A DNA stretch of 64,000 bases. Origin: JBMYTN01 sp049604415. GTDB lineage: Bacteria; Pseudomonadota; Alphaproteobacteria; Rhodospirillales; Rhodospirillaceae. Position 1 is the stretch's first letter. Each line of letters opens with the position of its first letter. A program made the translations under genes and the position numbers. Location: positions 1-64,000 of the forward strand of contig JBMYTN010000002.1 of the NCBI GenBank assembly GCA_049604415.1. Reading direction: 5' to 3'. Under the pieces are notes generated by a model. The model was given only the letters and a program-made list of their open reading frames with translations, did not search any database and was not told the origin of the DNA. This document shows, piece by piece, positions 34,435 to 43,059 of the stretch.

Positions 34435-36411
34435 GTGAGCCCGACGGGCAGCCCTTTCCTGATGTGGGGGCACAGGGTGAGGATTGGGGTCAAAACCGGG
34501 GCGGACCCGTCAACGGCAGCGGCGCAACCGCGCAGCCAAGCGGCCGATCCGTTGTCCCTTGTCTCTTCTCTAGGGACACAGGCACCAAACAGCCTGACGG
34601 CGCAGCATCCGGACCCGGGGCCGATGGACTGGTCCCGCCTGTTCCAACAAATCGATATGGCCTTGCAGCCTCTGGTGGGTTTGCACACTGGAAAGGTGCT
34701 GGGCTATGAGGCCTTGGTCCGCTTGGTCGGCGAGGATGCTCCGACGATCAACCCCTTTGCCCTGTTCGATGCCGCGCGGCGGGACAACCAGCTCTATGCC
34801 TTGGAAAAGCTGATCCTGGCTGGGGCGTTTGCCAAATTCTCTGCGGTCCGCGACGGTGCCGATGATCGGCTGTTCATCAATCTGGACCCCGGCTCCCTGA
34901 TCGGTAGTGATGAAATCCCGGACCATGTCCAGCACTTGACCAAGCGGTTTGACATGGTCCCGGAGCAGGTGGTGTTCGAACTGTCCGAACGCCGCTCTTT
35001 GCTCGACATCACCTCGCCTTTGGAGGTGTGCGATCTGGTCGCCCAGGCCCGCAAACCTGCCCAGACTTTTCGGGCGCGGATGAAAAAAGTCTCCGTGCGC
35101 CTGGCCCTGGATGATTTTGGCAGCGGTCAGGCTAGCCTGCCCTTGCTCTATTTGCTGCGGCCGGATTTTGTGAAGCTGAACCGGTTTTTTGTCTCCGGCC
35201 TCTCAGCGGATACCTCCCGGCGGCTTTATCTGCGGCATCTGGTCAATCTGGCCCATCAGGAAGGCATCCGCGTTGTCGCCGTCGGCGTGGATGATGCCGA
35301 TGACTATCATGTCTGCCGGGATAGCGGCTGCGATATGGTCCAGGGCTTGGCGATTGCCGCCCCGGAAACGGACCCCAAGGCCTTGCGCCACCATTATGGC
35401 GTGGTGCGCCGTTTGAACCGCCTGGACAATCGCGGTCGAGGCTCGGACCGCCATCTCTTGCAGGCCCGTATGGCGGTGTTGGAGCCCATTCCGCTGGACA
35501 CCCCGATGGTCGAGGTGTTCGAGCGGTTTAGAACGGAAAAGCTCCATAGCTTTTTTCCGGTGATCAACCAGCTGCGCGAACCCATCGGGATCATCCGCGA
35601 ATTCGACATGAAGGAACTGGCCTATTCGCTCTATGGCAAAGACCTTGTCAGCAATAAGGGGCTGGGGCGGACCTTGAAGGACTATTTATGGCGCTGTCCG
35701 GTGGTGGAGATGAGCACGCCCGCAGAAGTCATGTTGGAGATTTTTTCCTCCAACACCGGTGCCGATGGGCTGCTGATGACCCAGGATGGGGTTTATGTCG
35801 GCTATCTGACCGCAGCCTCCTTGCTCCGAGTGATCAATGAGAAAAACCTCGCCTTGGCCCGGGACCAGAACCCGTTGACCAAGCTGCCGGGCAACACCCT
35901 GATTGGCAAATATGTTGCCGATCTGCTGGCCCTGGATCTCAGCCATGCCAGTCTGGTCTATCTGGATTTTGATAATTTTAAGCCGTTCAACGACGGCTAT
36001 GGCTTCCGACAAGGCGACCGGGCGATCCTGATGTTCGCGGAGTTGATGCGGAAACTGTTCCCGGGGCCGGAAACCTTCTTGGCCCATATTGGTGGTGATG
36101 ACTTCTTTATCGGCTTCAAGGATGTGCCCCAAGCTTCGGTCGAAGAGGCTGTCAGCGCCCTGATCAGCCAATTCAGCAGTGATTGCCTGTCGTTTTACGA
36201 CGCGGAAACCCGGGAAGCCGGGCGCACCCAAATCCGGGACCGACAGGGGGATCTGGTCTGGATCCCCTTGCTCGCCGTCAGCGCAGCGGTGATTCATCTC
36301 TGTGCAGGCCATGGGATCGAAGATGCCGATGAAATCGGCGAGCGCATCGCTGCGCTGAAAAAACAAGCCAAAGCCTCGCCGGAGAAGATGGCAGTGCTGA
36401 GCACGCCCTGA
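34435..36411 (+). CDS. EAL-CBS-GGDEF cyclic-di-GMP signalling protein
   Basis: The 658-residue protein places a phosphodiesterase-type EAL domain (about 70-325) first, then a pair of CBS domains (about 340-475), then a GGDEF domain (about 476-640). EAL motifs present are YEALVRL (Glu92), FINLDP (Asn149), FELSE, LALDDFGSG (Asp226-Asp227) and Lys247. The expected AEGVE loop is VAVGVD, so phosphodiesterase activity is doubtful. The GGDEF signature is GGDDF (553-557) with DFDNFKPFND before it. The GTG start lacks a clear ribosome site; ATG at 34624 (MDWSRLFQQ) would drop a low-complexity N-terminus and is a serious alternative. No membrane helix; cytoplasmic. The response regulator downstream may act with it. 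Confidence 0.85.
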   Translation: MSPTGSPFLMWGHRVRIGVKTGADPSTAAAQPRSQAADPLSLVSSLGTQAPNSLTAQHPDPGPMDWSRLFQQIDMALQPLVGLHTGKVLGYEALVRLVGEDAPTINPFALFDAARRDNQLYALEKLILAGAFAKFSAVRDGADDRLFINLDPGSLIGSDEIPDHVQHLTKRFDMVPEQVVFELSERRSLLDITSPLEVCDLVAQARKPAQTFRARMKKVSVRLALDDFGSGQASLPLLYLLRPDFVKLNRFFVSGLSADTSRRLYLRHLVNLAHQEGIRVVAVGVDDADDYHVCRDSGCDMVQGLAIAAPETDPKALRHHYGVVRRLNRLDNRGRGSDRHLLQARMAVLEPIPLDTPMVEVFERFRTEKLHSFFPVINQLREPIGIIREFDMKELAYSLYGKDLVSNKGLGRTLKDYLWRCPVVEMSTPAEVMLEIFSSNTGADGLLMTQDGVYVGYLTAASLLRVINEKNLALARDQNPLTKLPGNTLIGKYVADLLALDLSHASLVYLDFDNFKPFNDGYGFRQGDRAILMFAELMRKLFPGPETFLAHIGGDDFFIGFKDVPQASVEEAVSALISQFSSDCLSFYDAETREAGRTQIRDRQGDLVWIPLLAVSAAVIHLCAGHGIEDADEIGERIAALKKQAKASPEKMAVLSTP

Positions 36412-36595
36412 AGCCTTTGAACACGACTGCGCGATAGACGGGGTGAAGCGTCTGGCTTTTTCTATCGCACGCGGAGTCGTTCTGGCATAATCTGTTACCG
36501 GACCTGGAAAAACTCTGATAGGTCTTCGACCGCAATGGACGGTTCAAACGGCGTCGGAGTGGGGTTCCCGTGACGAGCGGTAGCGGAGAGAGTTC

Positions 36596-37336
36596 TTGAA
36601 GATACTGATCGCAGACGACCACGAACTGTTTCGCGATGGGTTGCGTCTGGTTCTGGCGGATCTCAGCGCGGAAATCTCCGTCGATGAAGCCTGCACCTAT
36701 GATGAAGCATTGGAACGGCTCGAGGCGGGGGCCCAATACGACATTATTCTGGTCGATCTGGTCATGCCCGGCATGATCTGGTCCGAAGGCATTGCCGCCA
36801 TTAAAGAACGCGCGCCAAGCAGTTTGGTGGTTGTGCTGTCGGCCTCGGAAGACCGTACTTTGGTCCGCCAGGCGGTCCGTTTGGGGGCGGCGGGCTTTAT
36901 TCCGAAAACCTCCAGCAGCAAAGTGATGATCTCGGCCTTGCAGCTGGTTCTCTCCGGGGGCGTGTATTTGCCGCCTGCTTTGCTGAACGACAATCCGGAT
37001 GAGGCTCCAGGCGGGCTCGAAACACCCGCCAGCGCTGGCATGGTCGGGGCGACGGCGGGCGGCGGCGTGGAGATCGGCGCGGCCCCTGCCGGTGGTGCCG
37101 CAGAGGCGGCCTTGGACAACACAGCCCTGACCCCACGGCAGCGGGAGGTTTTGGCTTTGCTGGGTGAAGGCAAATCCAACAAGGAAATCGCCCGGGTCCT
37201 CAATCTTTCAGAAGGCACAGTGAAGCTGCATGTGACGGCGATCCTGAAAGCCTTGCATGTCACCAACCGCACCGGCGCGGTCATCGCCGCGTCGCGCATG
37301 GGGCTGACCTCGCTGTCCGGGCGAACGGGCGGCTAA
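36596..37336 (+). CDS. NarL/LuxR-type response regulator
   Basis: The 246-residue protein has an N-terminal receiver domain (KILIADDHELFRDGL with acidic pair, phospho-accepting Asp54 in IILVDLVMPGM, VVVLSASED, and GFIPKTSS with the conserved lysine). After an alanine/glycine-rich linker (about 140-175) comes a LuxR-type HTH: LTPRQREVLALLGEGKSNKE, then SEGTVKLHVTAILKAL. It starts with TTG at 36596 after a GGAGAGAG site. No histidine kinase is adjacent, so its input is unknown. It sits 184 bases past the cyclic-di-GMP protein. Confidence 0.93.
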   Translation: MKILIADDHELFRDGLRLVLADLSAEISVDEACTYDEALERLEAGAQYDIILVDLVMPGMIWSEGIAAIKERAPSSLVVVLSASEDRTLVRQAVRLGAAGFIPKTSSSKVMISALQLVLSGGVYLPPALLNDNPDEAPGGLETPASAGMVGATAGGGVEIGAAPAGGAAEAALDNTALTPRQREVLALLGEGKSNKEIARVLNLSEGTVKLHVTAILKALHVTNRTGAVIAASRMGLTSLSGRTGG

Positions 37337-37394
37337 CCGGACTGGCTGGCAGCCTTCCGCCTGTCCGCAAAAACAATCGCAAAAGGGCTCCGCC

Positions 37395-37850
37395 ATGACC
37401 AGACATCATGCGGAATTGCTGGTGCCCCACAGCCGGCAGCGGATTTTTGAGTTGGTCGCCCATGTGGAGCATTACCCGGAATTTGTCCCCTGGTGGATTG
37501 CGGCCCGGGTCACCGGCAAACATCATTTGATTTATGAGACCGAACAGATCATGGGCATGGGGCCGGTTCGGATCCGCTTCCATTCCCAGACCGAGCTGCA
37601 TCCACCGGATCGGATCATCGTGTCTTCCCATGGGGGCATGGTGAAGGATCTGGATCTGACCTGGCAGTTTGAAGACGCTGCCCCGCCGCCGGGTTTGGTG
37701 GGGGAGGCCTGCTTGGTCAGCTTGGATATGACCCTGCAACTGTCCTCGCCCCGGATGCAAGCGCTCCTGGCGGGCATGGAGCGCGAGGCCGCGCCGAAAC
37801 TGGTCCGCGCATTTGCCGATCGGGCCGATCACCTGTATAGCGGGCACTAG
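37395..37850 (+). CDS. RatA/COQ10-like START-domain protein
   Basis: A 151-residue START/SRPBCC protein like bacterial RatA and mitochondrial COQ10. HHAELLVPHSRQRIFELVAH, VEHYPEFVPWW, the central QIMGMGPVRIRFHSQTEL, and a C-terminal helix with MEREAAPKLVRAFADRADHL are visible. COQ10 binds coenzyme Q and helps it reach respiratory complexes. The neighbouring RquA gene, which modifies ubiquinone, makes a quinone role more likely than the toxin role once proposed for RatA. It sits 58 bases after the response regulator. Confidence 0.9.
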   Translation: MTRHHAELLVPHSRQRIFELVAHVEHYPEFVPWWIAARVTGKHHLIYETEQIMGMGPVRIRFHSQTELHPPDRIIVSSHGGMVKDLDLTWQFEDAAPPPGLVGEACLVSLDMTLQLSSPRMQALLAGMEREAAPKLVRAFADRADHLYSGH

Positions 37851-38040
37851 TCGCCTTAAGCCCACGGGTCGACCGGTTGCCGATTGGTCCAGAGTAGCAC
37901 CTTTTTCCTTTAAAATCTGAGGGCTGGCTCTCTTTTCCAGTCTTGCATGGCCAAGGGTGGTCTGTATGCTGTCTTGCGGAAACCGCACGGGAAGAGCCTA
38001 AGAACCGTCGGTTGCCTTGGTCGCTGATCGGAGCCTGCCC

Positions 38041-38796
38041 ATGAATGAAACCATCCGCGTTCAAGCTGATATGGCCGCCTCGGCGTCTTTGGCGGAGCCG
38101 CTTGCGCCCGCCGCAACGGCGCAGGATCAGGCCAGCGCGGAGGTTCCGTCTTATTTGCGCGATGTCTATCACTGGGCCTATCTGGATGAGCGCTGGTTGC
38201 GGTTTTTGGATCGCCAGGCGGTGGTCAACGCGATTTTGTGGGGCAACGCTCAGCGCTTGATGCAAGCGGCCATCCAAGAGGTCGCACCGGGGCACATGGT
38301 TTTGCAGCCCGCCTGCGTTTATGGCCGGTTTTCCAATATGCTTGCCGAACAGATCGGGGTGGATGGACGCTTGGCGGTCCGGGATATTGCGCCGATCCAA
38401 GTGCATTTTACCCAGCAGAAATGCGCCGGTCTCGAGCAGGTGGATGTGGACCGGGCCGATGCCGCCCTTGTTCCCGATCAACGCTATGACCGGGTGATCT
38501 GTTTCTTTTTGCTCCATGAGGTGCCCGACGACTATAAGGCCGCCATCGTCCAGGCCTTGCTCAGGGCGGTGAAGCCGGGCGGCAAAGTTGTCTTCGTCGA
38601 TTATCATCGTCCGCATCGGTTGCATCCCATGCGACTCCCGATGTTCCTTGTGTTCCGATTTCTGGAGCCATTTGCACAAGGATTGTGCAATGTTGAAATT
38701 CCAAACCTTTCAGGCGATCTGAAAGATAAGTTCAATTGGAAGAAAGAGACTTTTTTTGGCGGTCTATATCAGAAGGTGGTAGCTACCACGGTGTAA
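38041..38796 (+). CDS. rquA: Rhodoquinone biosynthesis protein RquA
   Basis: The 251-residue protein has methyltransferase ancestry and the RquA-specific blocks: SYLRDVYHWAYLDERWLRFLD at the start, AILWGNAQRLM, VLQPACVYGRFSNMLA in place of a normal SAM loop, ICFFLLHEVPDDYK, VVFVDYHRPHRLHPMRLPM and the C-terminal ETFFGGLYQKVV. RquA replaces a methoxy group of ubiquinone by an amino group to give rhodoquinone, used for fumarate reduction under low oxygen. I choose the ATG at 38041 because GGAG lies nearby. The 190 bases before it hold its own promoter. The assignment rests on remembered family motifs, not a search. Confidence 0.85.
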   Translation: MNETIRVQADMAASASLAEPLAPAATAQDQASAEVPSYLRDVYHWAYLDERWLRFLDRQAVVNAILWGNAQRLMQAAIQEVAPGHMVLQPACVYGRFSNMLAEQIGVDGRLAVRDIAPIQVHFTQQKCAGLEQVDVDRADAALVPDQRYDRVICFFLLHEVPDDYKAAIVQALLRAVKPGGKVVFVDYHRPHRLHPMRLPMFLVFRFLEPFAQGLCNVEIPNLSGDLKDKFNWKKETFFGGLYQKVVATTV

Positions 38797-38940
38797 AGTC
38801 TATGCGCCTTCTGGTAATTCGTATAAAGCGGAAAGTGCAAGTACCGCACAGGGCTCAGCTGGTGTAGATTGAGGGGGATTGGAGAGGGCTAATTCCTTCC
38901 GGTCCCGCAATTAAATCATCCACTCGAGGCTGGGGTCTCT

Positions 38941-39444
38941 ATGTCAAATCGCTCGTCCGCTGTGCCTGGTTCTGGTTCGCCCTCTTCGACGCGGTTGCCA
39001 TCCTCCGACAAAGCCTCGGGGCAGCTAACAACCTCAGCTGCTGAGGATGAGGTCGCCAAGCCCTCCTTCTTTGCCAAAGAATTGACCGTTCGTGGTCGTG
39101 TGGTCAGCCGAGGTGCGCTTTATGTGGCCGGGCAAATGGAAGGCGAAGTGACCTGCAAGACCCTGTTCGTGACGCCCTCCGGTTTGGTGGACGGGGTTGC
39201 GGATTGTGAAGAAGGCACCGTTGAAAATGGCGGACGCTTTAATGGTGTTTTGCAGGCCAAGCGCTTGGGCATTAAGGCGCGGGCGGTGTTGAACGCCCGC
39301 ATCCAGGCTGGCGAACAGGCTGTGCGCAAGGTGCTGGCCGTGCCGACCGACAAAAAGTCTGTGGATCCGGTGGCTCCGACCACATCCGAAAGGTCTGCTC
39401 CGACCACAGCCATTCGGATTTCTGAAACCGTCGCGGCGGAGTAA
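38941..39444 (+). CDS. Bactofilin (polymer-forming cytoskeletal protein)
   Basis: A 167-residue bactofilin. A disordered N-terminus of Ser/Thr/Pro and a C-terminal tail flank the beta-helical DUF583 core: FFAKELTVRGRVVSRGALYV, AGQMEGEVTCKTLFVTPSGL, ADCEEGTVENGGRFNGVLQA and KARAVLNARIQAG, each a turn of the right-handed helix. Bactofilins polymerise without nucleotides and position cell-wall or polar machinery. The next gene is a long membrane-anchored coiled-coil protein, so a cell-shape or polarity locus is plausible. The core appears complete. Confidence 0.92.
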   Translation: MSNRSSAVPGSGSPSSTRLPSSDKASGQLTTSAAEDEVAKPSFFAKELTVRGRVVSRGALYVAGQMEGEVTCKTLFVTPSGLVDGVADCEEGTVENGGRFNGVLQAKRLGIKARAVLNARIQAGEQAVRKVLAVPTDKKSVDPVAPTTSERSAPTTAIRISETVAAE

Positions 39445-39736
39445 GGTCTGGGTGGCACCCCTGGAAAAGATTTGGCCAGGCTGAATTCTATCCTTTTAGG
39501 GGACTAATCCACCAGATCATGGGGTTCCCAAAAAACGAATCCCAATATTTCGGAAAAAAAACTTTATCATTCCCGGTCTGTTCGATACGATTCTTATCGA
39601 CCATCCTTTGGCGTCTCTTGGTTTGGCGCGCCGTCCGTCCAATCGTTTCCGCATCTTGCGCTTACGAGGCGACCGTCGGATCCGCGCTCCGCTCAGGCGA
39701 TGCCAAAACCCCTTTCTCTGACCCATCGTTGGCCCG

Positions 39737-42700
39737 ATGACTGACCCCTCCGCTGCTGGACAGCCCCGGGACGTCGCGCAGGACAGCGGAACCGCGCCGT
39801 CCCGTCCGGACACCGCTTCGTCGCCCGCGCCATCGGATGGGGTGGAGACGGGCAGCGGGAGCAGTGCGTCTGCAGGCCAAGCCAGCGCTGAGCGCGATCC
39901 GAAACCGTCCTCGGCCCGCTGGGCATCTGATCCCATCGACGGATCCAGGTCGAAGCCGCCCCCTGGATCGGAGCCGCCCCCCGGGACGGAATTGGATCGC
40001 CCAAAACCATCCTGGTCAGACTCTGATAGCGCCGGGGGATCGAAGCGCTGGACCGCGCCCAGGCCAACGGAATGGGAAACCCCGGAGCCCCGAGAGTATT
40101 ACCGGTCTTCTGCGGAAGACTATGGCACCCGCCCGCCCTATGGCAGCTCAGAGGGCCGGTCCGACAGCTATCGGCGCTATGGTCTGGCGGATGATCCGCC
40201 ACCGACTTCGGCACCACAGCCCGGCGCGGCGCCTCAGCCTGGACATCCAGCCCCACAAGGCGGAGTGCCTCCGGGTTCAGCGCCATCAGAGGTGGCCCCG
40301 CAGACAATTCCGGGGCCAAGCGGCCATGCCATGCCCTCTGCGGCCGGTTCCAACGCTATGGCCGTACCACCTATCCCGATCAATGATGGCAATCGGGGCA
40401 TGATCCGGTTTTTGACCCTGGGTGCGGCGGCATTGACCCTGTTTTGGGTGGTGCTGTTTGGCCTTTATCTCAATGCCAATGTCGGCTTTGAAAATTTGTT
40501 CCTGTATCAGCCGCTGGAAATCGGCGGCATTCTGTCGGGATTGATGATCCCGGTTCTGGCGATCTGGCTGGGGGTGGCGTTCTTTGATCGCGGGGTGCGG
40601 TTCCGCACTGAATCGGCCATGCTCCAGGCCCAGATTGCCCAAATGGCCAGCCCCGGTGATCTGGCCAATGAGCATATCCAGCGTATCACCGGCGCCTTGG
40701 CGCAGCAGACCCAGGCCCTGGATGGCGCTATGCAGAAGGCCTCCAGCCAGGTGGATGCCATCCGGCGCGGCTTGCAGGAGCAGACCGAACTGCTTGAGCG
40801 CACTGCCCAACGGGTCGGCGCGGAGGGCTCGCAGATCCTGCATGGCTTTGATCAGCGCCAGGCCCGTTTGGCCGAAGCGGCGGAACGCACCGTCAGCCTG
40901 ACCCGGGATCTGGATGCGACCTCGGAAGCCCTGCTCTCCCGGATCACCGAGGGCACCGGCAAGGCCTTGGGCGAGGTGCGGGGCTTCGAAGCCGTGATGT
41001 CCCATCAGGTCGAGCTGATTGCCGAATTGATGGACCGCAGCGCGGCAGAGCGGAACACGCTGGGCCGATTGCGGGAATCCATGGTGGCGATGATGGGCGA
41101 TGCGGAAGGCATTGCCGGGCGGCTCTCGGATCGGGCTGAAGCGATCCAAGCGCTGTTTGTGGATCATAAAAAGGCGCTGACGGACTCTGCGGACGGCTTG
41201 GCCCAAGAGCTGCAGCAGATGCGGGAGAATATCGGCACCCAGACCGCAGGCCTGGATCAAACGACGGAACGTTTGATCAGCCGGTCCAAAGCGGTTGAAG
41301 ACGCTCTCTCGGTTCAAATCCGGGCGTTGACCAGTGCTGGCGATGAGGCCGAGGGCCGCATTGGCGCGCTCAAAGGTTTGTTGGCGCGCAAGACCGAAGA
41401 GATTATTTCCGCAGGTGATCAGGCGGTTGAGTCGCTGTCCAAGAGCGGGCAAGAGCTGGAAAACCGGACCTCGGCTTTGGCGGCCCAGACCGGACGGGCC
41501 ACGGCGGCAGTGCAGGAAACCGTGCGCGGTCTCGAGCAATCTTTGTCCAATCTGGACAGCCTGACCGAACGTACGATGGGCGGCGCGCGCGGTGCCCTGG
41601 AGGCCTTGTCGGAGCGTTCCGGCGCGCTGACCCGACTGAATGCGGAAGCGGAGGAGCAGACCGAGGCAATCCGCAATTCCTTGCGGGTCCAGGCCGAGGA
41701 ATTGAACGGCATTGCCGGGATGGTGAAGACCCAGATCGATCTGTCCCAAACCTCTTTGTCCAAGCAAGCCCGGAAGCTGAACGAAACCTCAGAAACCGTG
41801 ATCGCCGGATTGAAGGATGTCGGCGAGGATGTCCGCACCGCTGCGACGACCCTGACCGAGACCACCTCCAAGGTGACCACGGAGATGGATGGGGCGGCGG
41901 CCCGGATGGCCCAGAATGCGAAGTCGATGGATGAGGCCGGGCGCTCGGCGGCGTCTATGGTCCGCTCCGTCGGTGAGACCTTGCGGGGCGAGACCCAGGC
42001 CATGTCGCTGGCGGCGTCCGATCTGGTCAGCGGCTTGCAGTCTTCCCGGTCCGCCTTGAGCGAGGTGGTCACTGCGATCACCGAAGCGGGCGAGACTGCG
42101 AAAAGCCGGGTTGCTGCGGCGGGGCAGACCTTTGAGGAGCGCAATGCCGCCCTGCGGCAAAGTGTCGACACCACCATGGAAAACATTCAGGACGCGGTGG
42201 GCTTGCTTGACGGCCATCGCACCGCAGTGGATGCCTCTGCCACTGAGACGGCGGAGAAGGTGTCCGAGGCCGCCACCCAGCTCTCCGTGGCCGCCCAAGG
42301 CTTTGGCAGTGCGGCCGATGATGGGGTCTCCCAGGCCACCGTTGCCGCTGAGCGGCTGCGTCAGGCGGTGGATGATGTGTCGGTCAATGCGGAGCGGGTC
42401 TCCGGGGCCGTGCGGGCGGCAGGGGCGGATTTCCGCCGGGAAATCCAGGTTTCCGCCCAGACCGTGGATGGCTCGCTGGGGCCCTTGCGCGAGACCGTCG
42501 GGGGATTGCGCCGCGAGGCCGAAGCCCTGTCGGCCACGGGCATGACCATTGCAGAGACCGGCCAGAAGCTCTCGGCTGCCTTTGGTCGCCAGACCCAGGG
42601 GCTGATTGCGGCGTCTCGGGATGCGGAAGCGCGGGTTAAGGAGCTGAAGGCGTTCCGGGATGAGCGCGATATTGACCGCTTCCTGCATAACTCCACTTTG

Positions 42701-43042
42701 GTGATCCAGAAGCTGGAAAGCCTCTCGGTGGATATCAGCCGGATCTTCCATCCGACGAAGGAGGAGGATCTGTGGCGGCGCTATCACAAGGGCGATCAGG
42801 CGGTGTTCCTGCGCCATCTCAGCCGGGCCTTAACCCCGGGGCATGCGGAAGCGATCCGTGATGCGTTCGAGAAGGATCCGGAATTCCGGACCTATGTGGC
42901 GGCCTATGTGCAGGAATATGAAACCCTGCTCGACCAGACCCGCCGATCCCAGCGCGCCGATGTGCTGACCGCGTTGTTCATCGGCTCCGACCTCGGCAAG
43001 CTCTATCTGGTGCTGGCCAAAGCGTTGGGCCGACTAGACTAA
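39737..43042 (+). CDS. Large membrane-anchored coiled-coil protein (TipN-like)
   Basis: The 1101-residue protein starts with about 215 disordered residues rich in Pro, Ser and Gly. Two transmembrane helices follow at about 223-247 and 261-283, and then a very long alpha-helical coiled coil from about 295 to 990 with repeated Glu/Ala/Gln/Arg heptads. A conserved-looking C-terminal domain contains FHPTKEEDLWRRYHKGDQAV, PEFRTYVAAYVQEYETLLDQ and IGSDLGKLYLVLAKALGRL. This layout matches the alphaproteobacterial polarity factor TipN (two N-terminal helices, long coiled coil); the identity is an inference. It follows a bactofilin gene and converges with the serine hydrolase gene; the stops are 10 bases apart. 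Confidence 0.8.
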   Translation: MTDPSAAGQPRDVAQDSGTAPSRPDTASSPAPSDGVETGSGSSASAGQASAERDPKPSSARWASDPIDGSRSKPPPGSEPPPGTELDRPKPSWSDSDSAGGSKRWTAPRPTEWETPEPREYYRSSAEDYGTRPPYGSSEGRSDSYRRYGLADDPPPTSAPQPGAAPQPGHPAPQGGVPPGSAPSEVAPQTIPGPSGHAMPSAAGSNAMAVPPIPINDGNRGMIRFLTLGAAALTLFWVVLFGLYLNANVGFENLFLYQPLEIGGILSGLMIPVLAIWLGVAFFDRGVRFRTESAMLQAQIAQMASPGDLANEHIQRITGALAQQTQALDGAMQKASSQVDAIRRGLQEQTELLERTAQRVGAEGSQILHGFDQRQARLAEAAERTVSLTRDLDATSEALLSRITEGTGKALGEVRGFEAVMSHQVELIAELMDRSAAERNTLGRLRESMVAMMGDAEGIAGRLSDRAEAIQALFVDHKKALTDSADGLAQELQQMRENIGTQTAGLDQTTERLISRSKAVEDALSVQIRALTSAGDEAEGRIGALKGLLARKTEEIISAGDQAVESLSKSGQELENRTSALAAQTGRATAAVQETVRGLEQSLSNLDSLTERTMGGARGALEALSERSGALTRLNAEAEEQTEAIRNSLRVQAEELNGIAGMVKTQIDLSQTSLSKQARKLNETSETVIAGLKDVGEDVRTAATTLTETTSKVTTEMDGAAARMAQNAKSMDEAGRSAASMVRSVGETLRGETQAMSLAASDLVSGLQSSRSALSEVVTAITEAGETAKSRVAAAGQTFEERNAALRQSVDTTMENIQDAVGLLDGHRTAVDASATETAEKVSEAATQLSVAAQGFGSAADDGVSQATVAAERLRQAVDDVSVNAERVSGAVRAAGADFRREIQVSAQTVDGSLGPLRETVGGLRREAEALSATGMTIAETGQKLSAAFGRQTQGLIAASRDAEARVKELKAFRDERDIDRFLHNSTLVIQKLESLSVDISRIFHPTKEEDLWRRYHKGDQAVFLRHLSRALTPGHAEAIRDAFEKDPEFRTYVAAYVQEYETLLDQTRRSQRADVLTALFIGSDLGKLYLVLAKALGRLD

Positions 43043-43059
43043 TCCAATTGGATTAATCC
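43041..43059. repeat. Overlapping palindromes between convergent stops
   Basis: AATCCAATTGGATT (43041-43054) is a perfect 14-base palindrome, and GGATTAATCC (43050-43059) overlaps it. Together they occupy the ten bases between the two convergent stop codons and both stop codons themselves. Too short for a classical terminator. Confidence 0.4.

Noticed and set aside
37395..37850. RatA toxin of a toxin-antitoxin pair
   Set aside because: No RatB-like partner; the quinone-binding COQ10 interpretation fits better beside rquA.
40286..42817. Long minus-strand frames opposite the coiled-coil protein gene
   Set aside because: The plus strand encodes a coherent two-helix plus coiled-coil protein; the antisense frames lack domains and ribosome sites.
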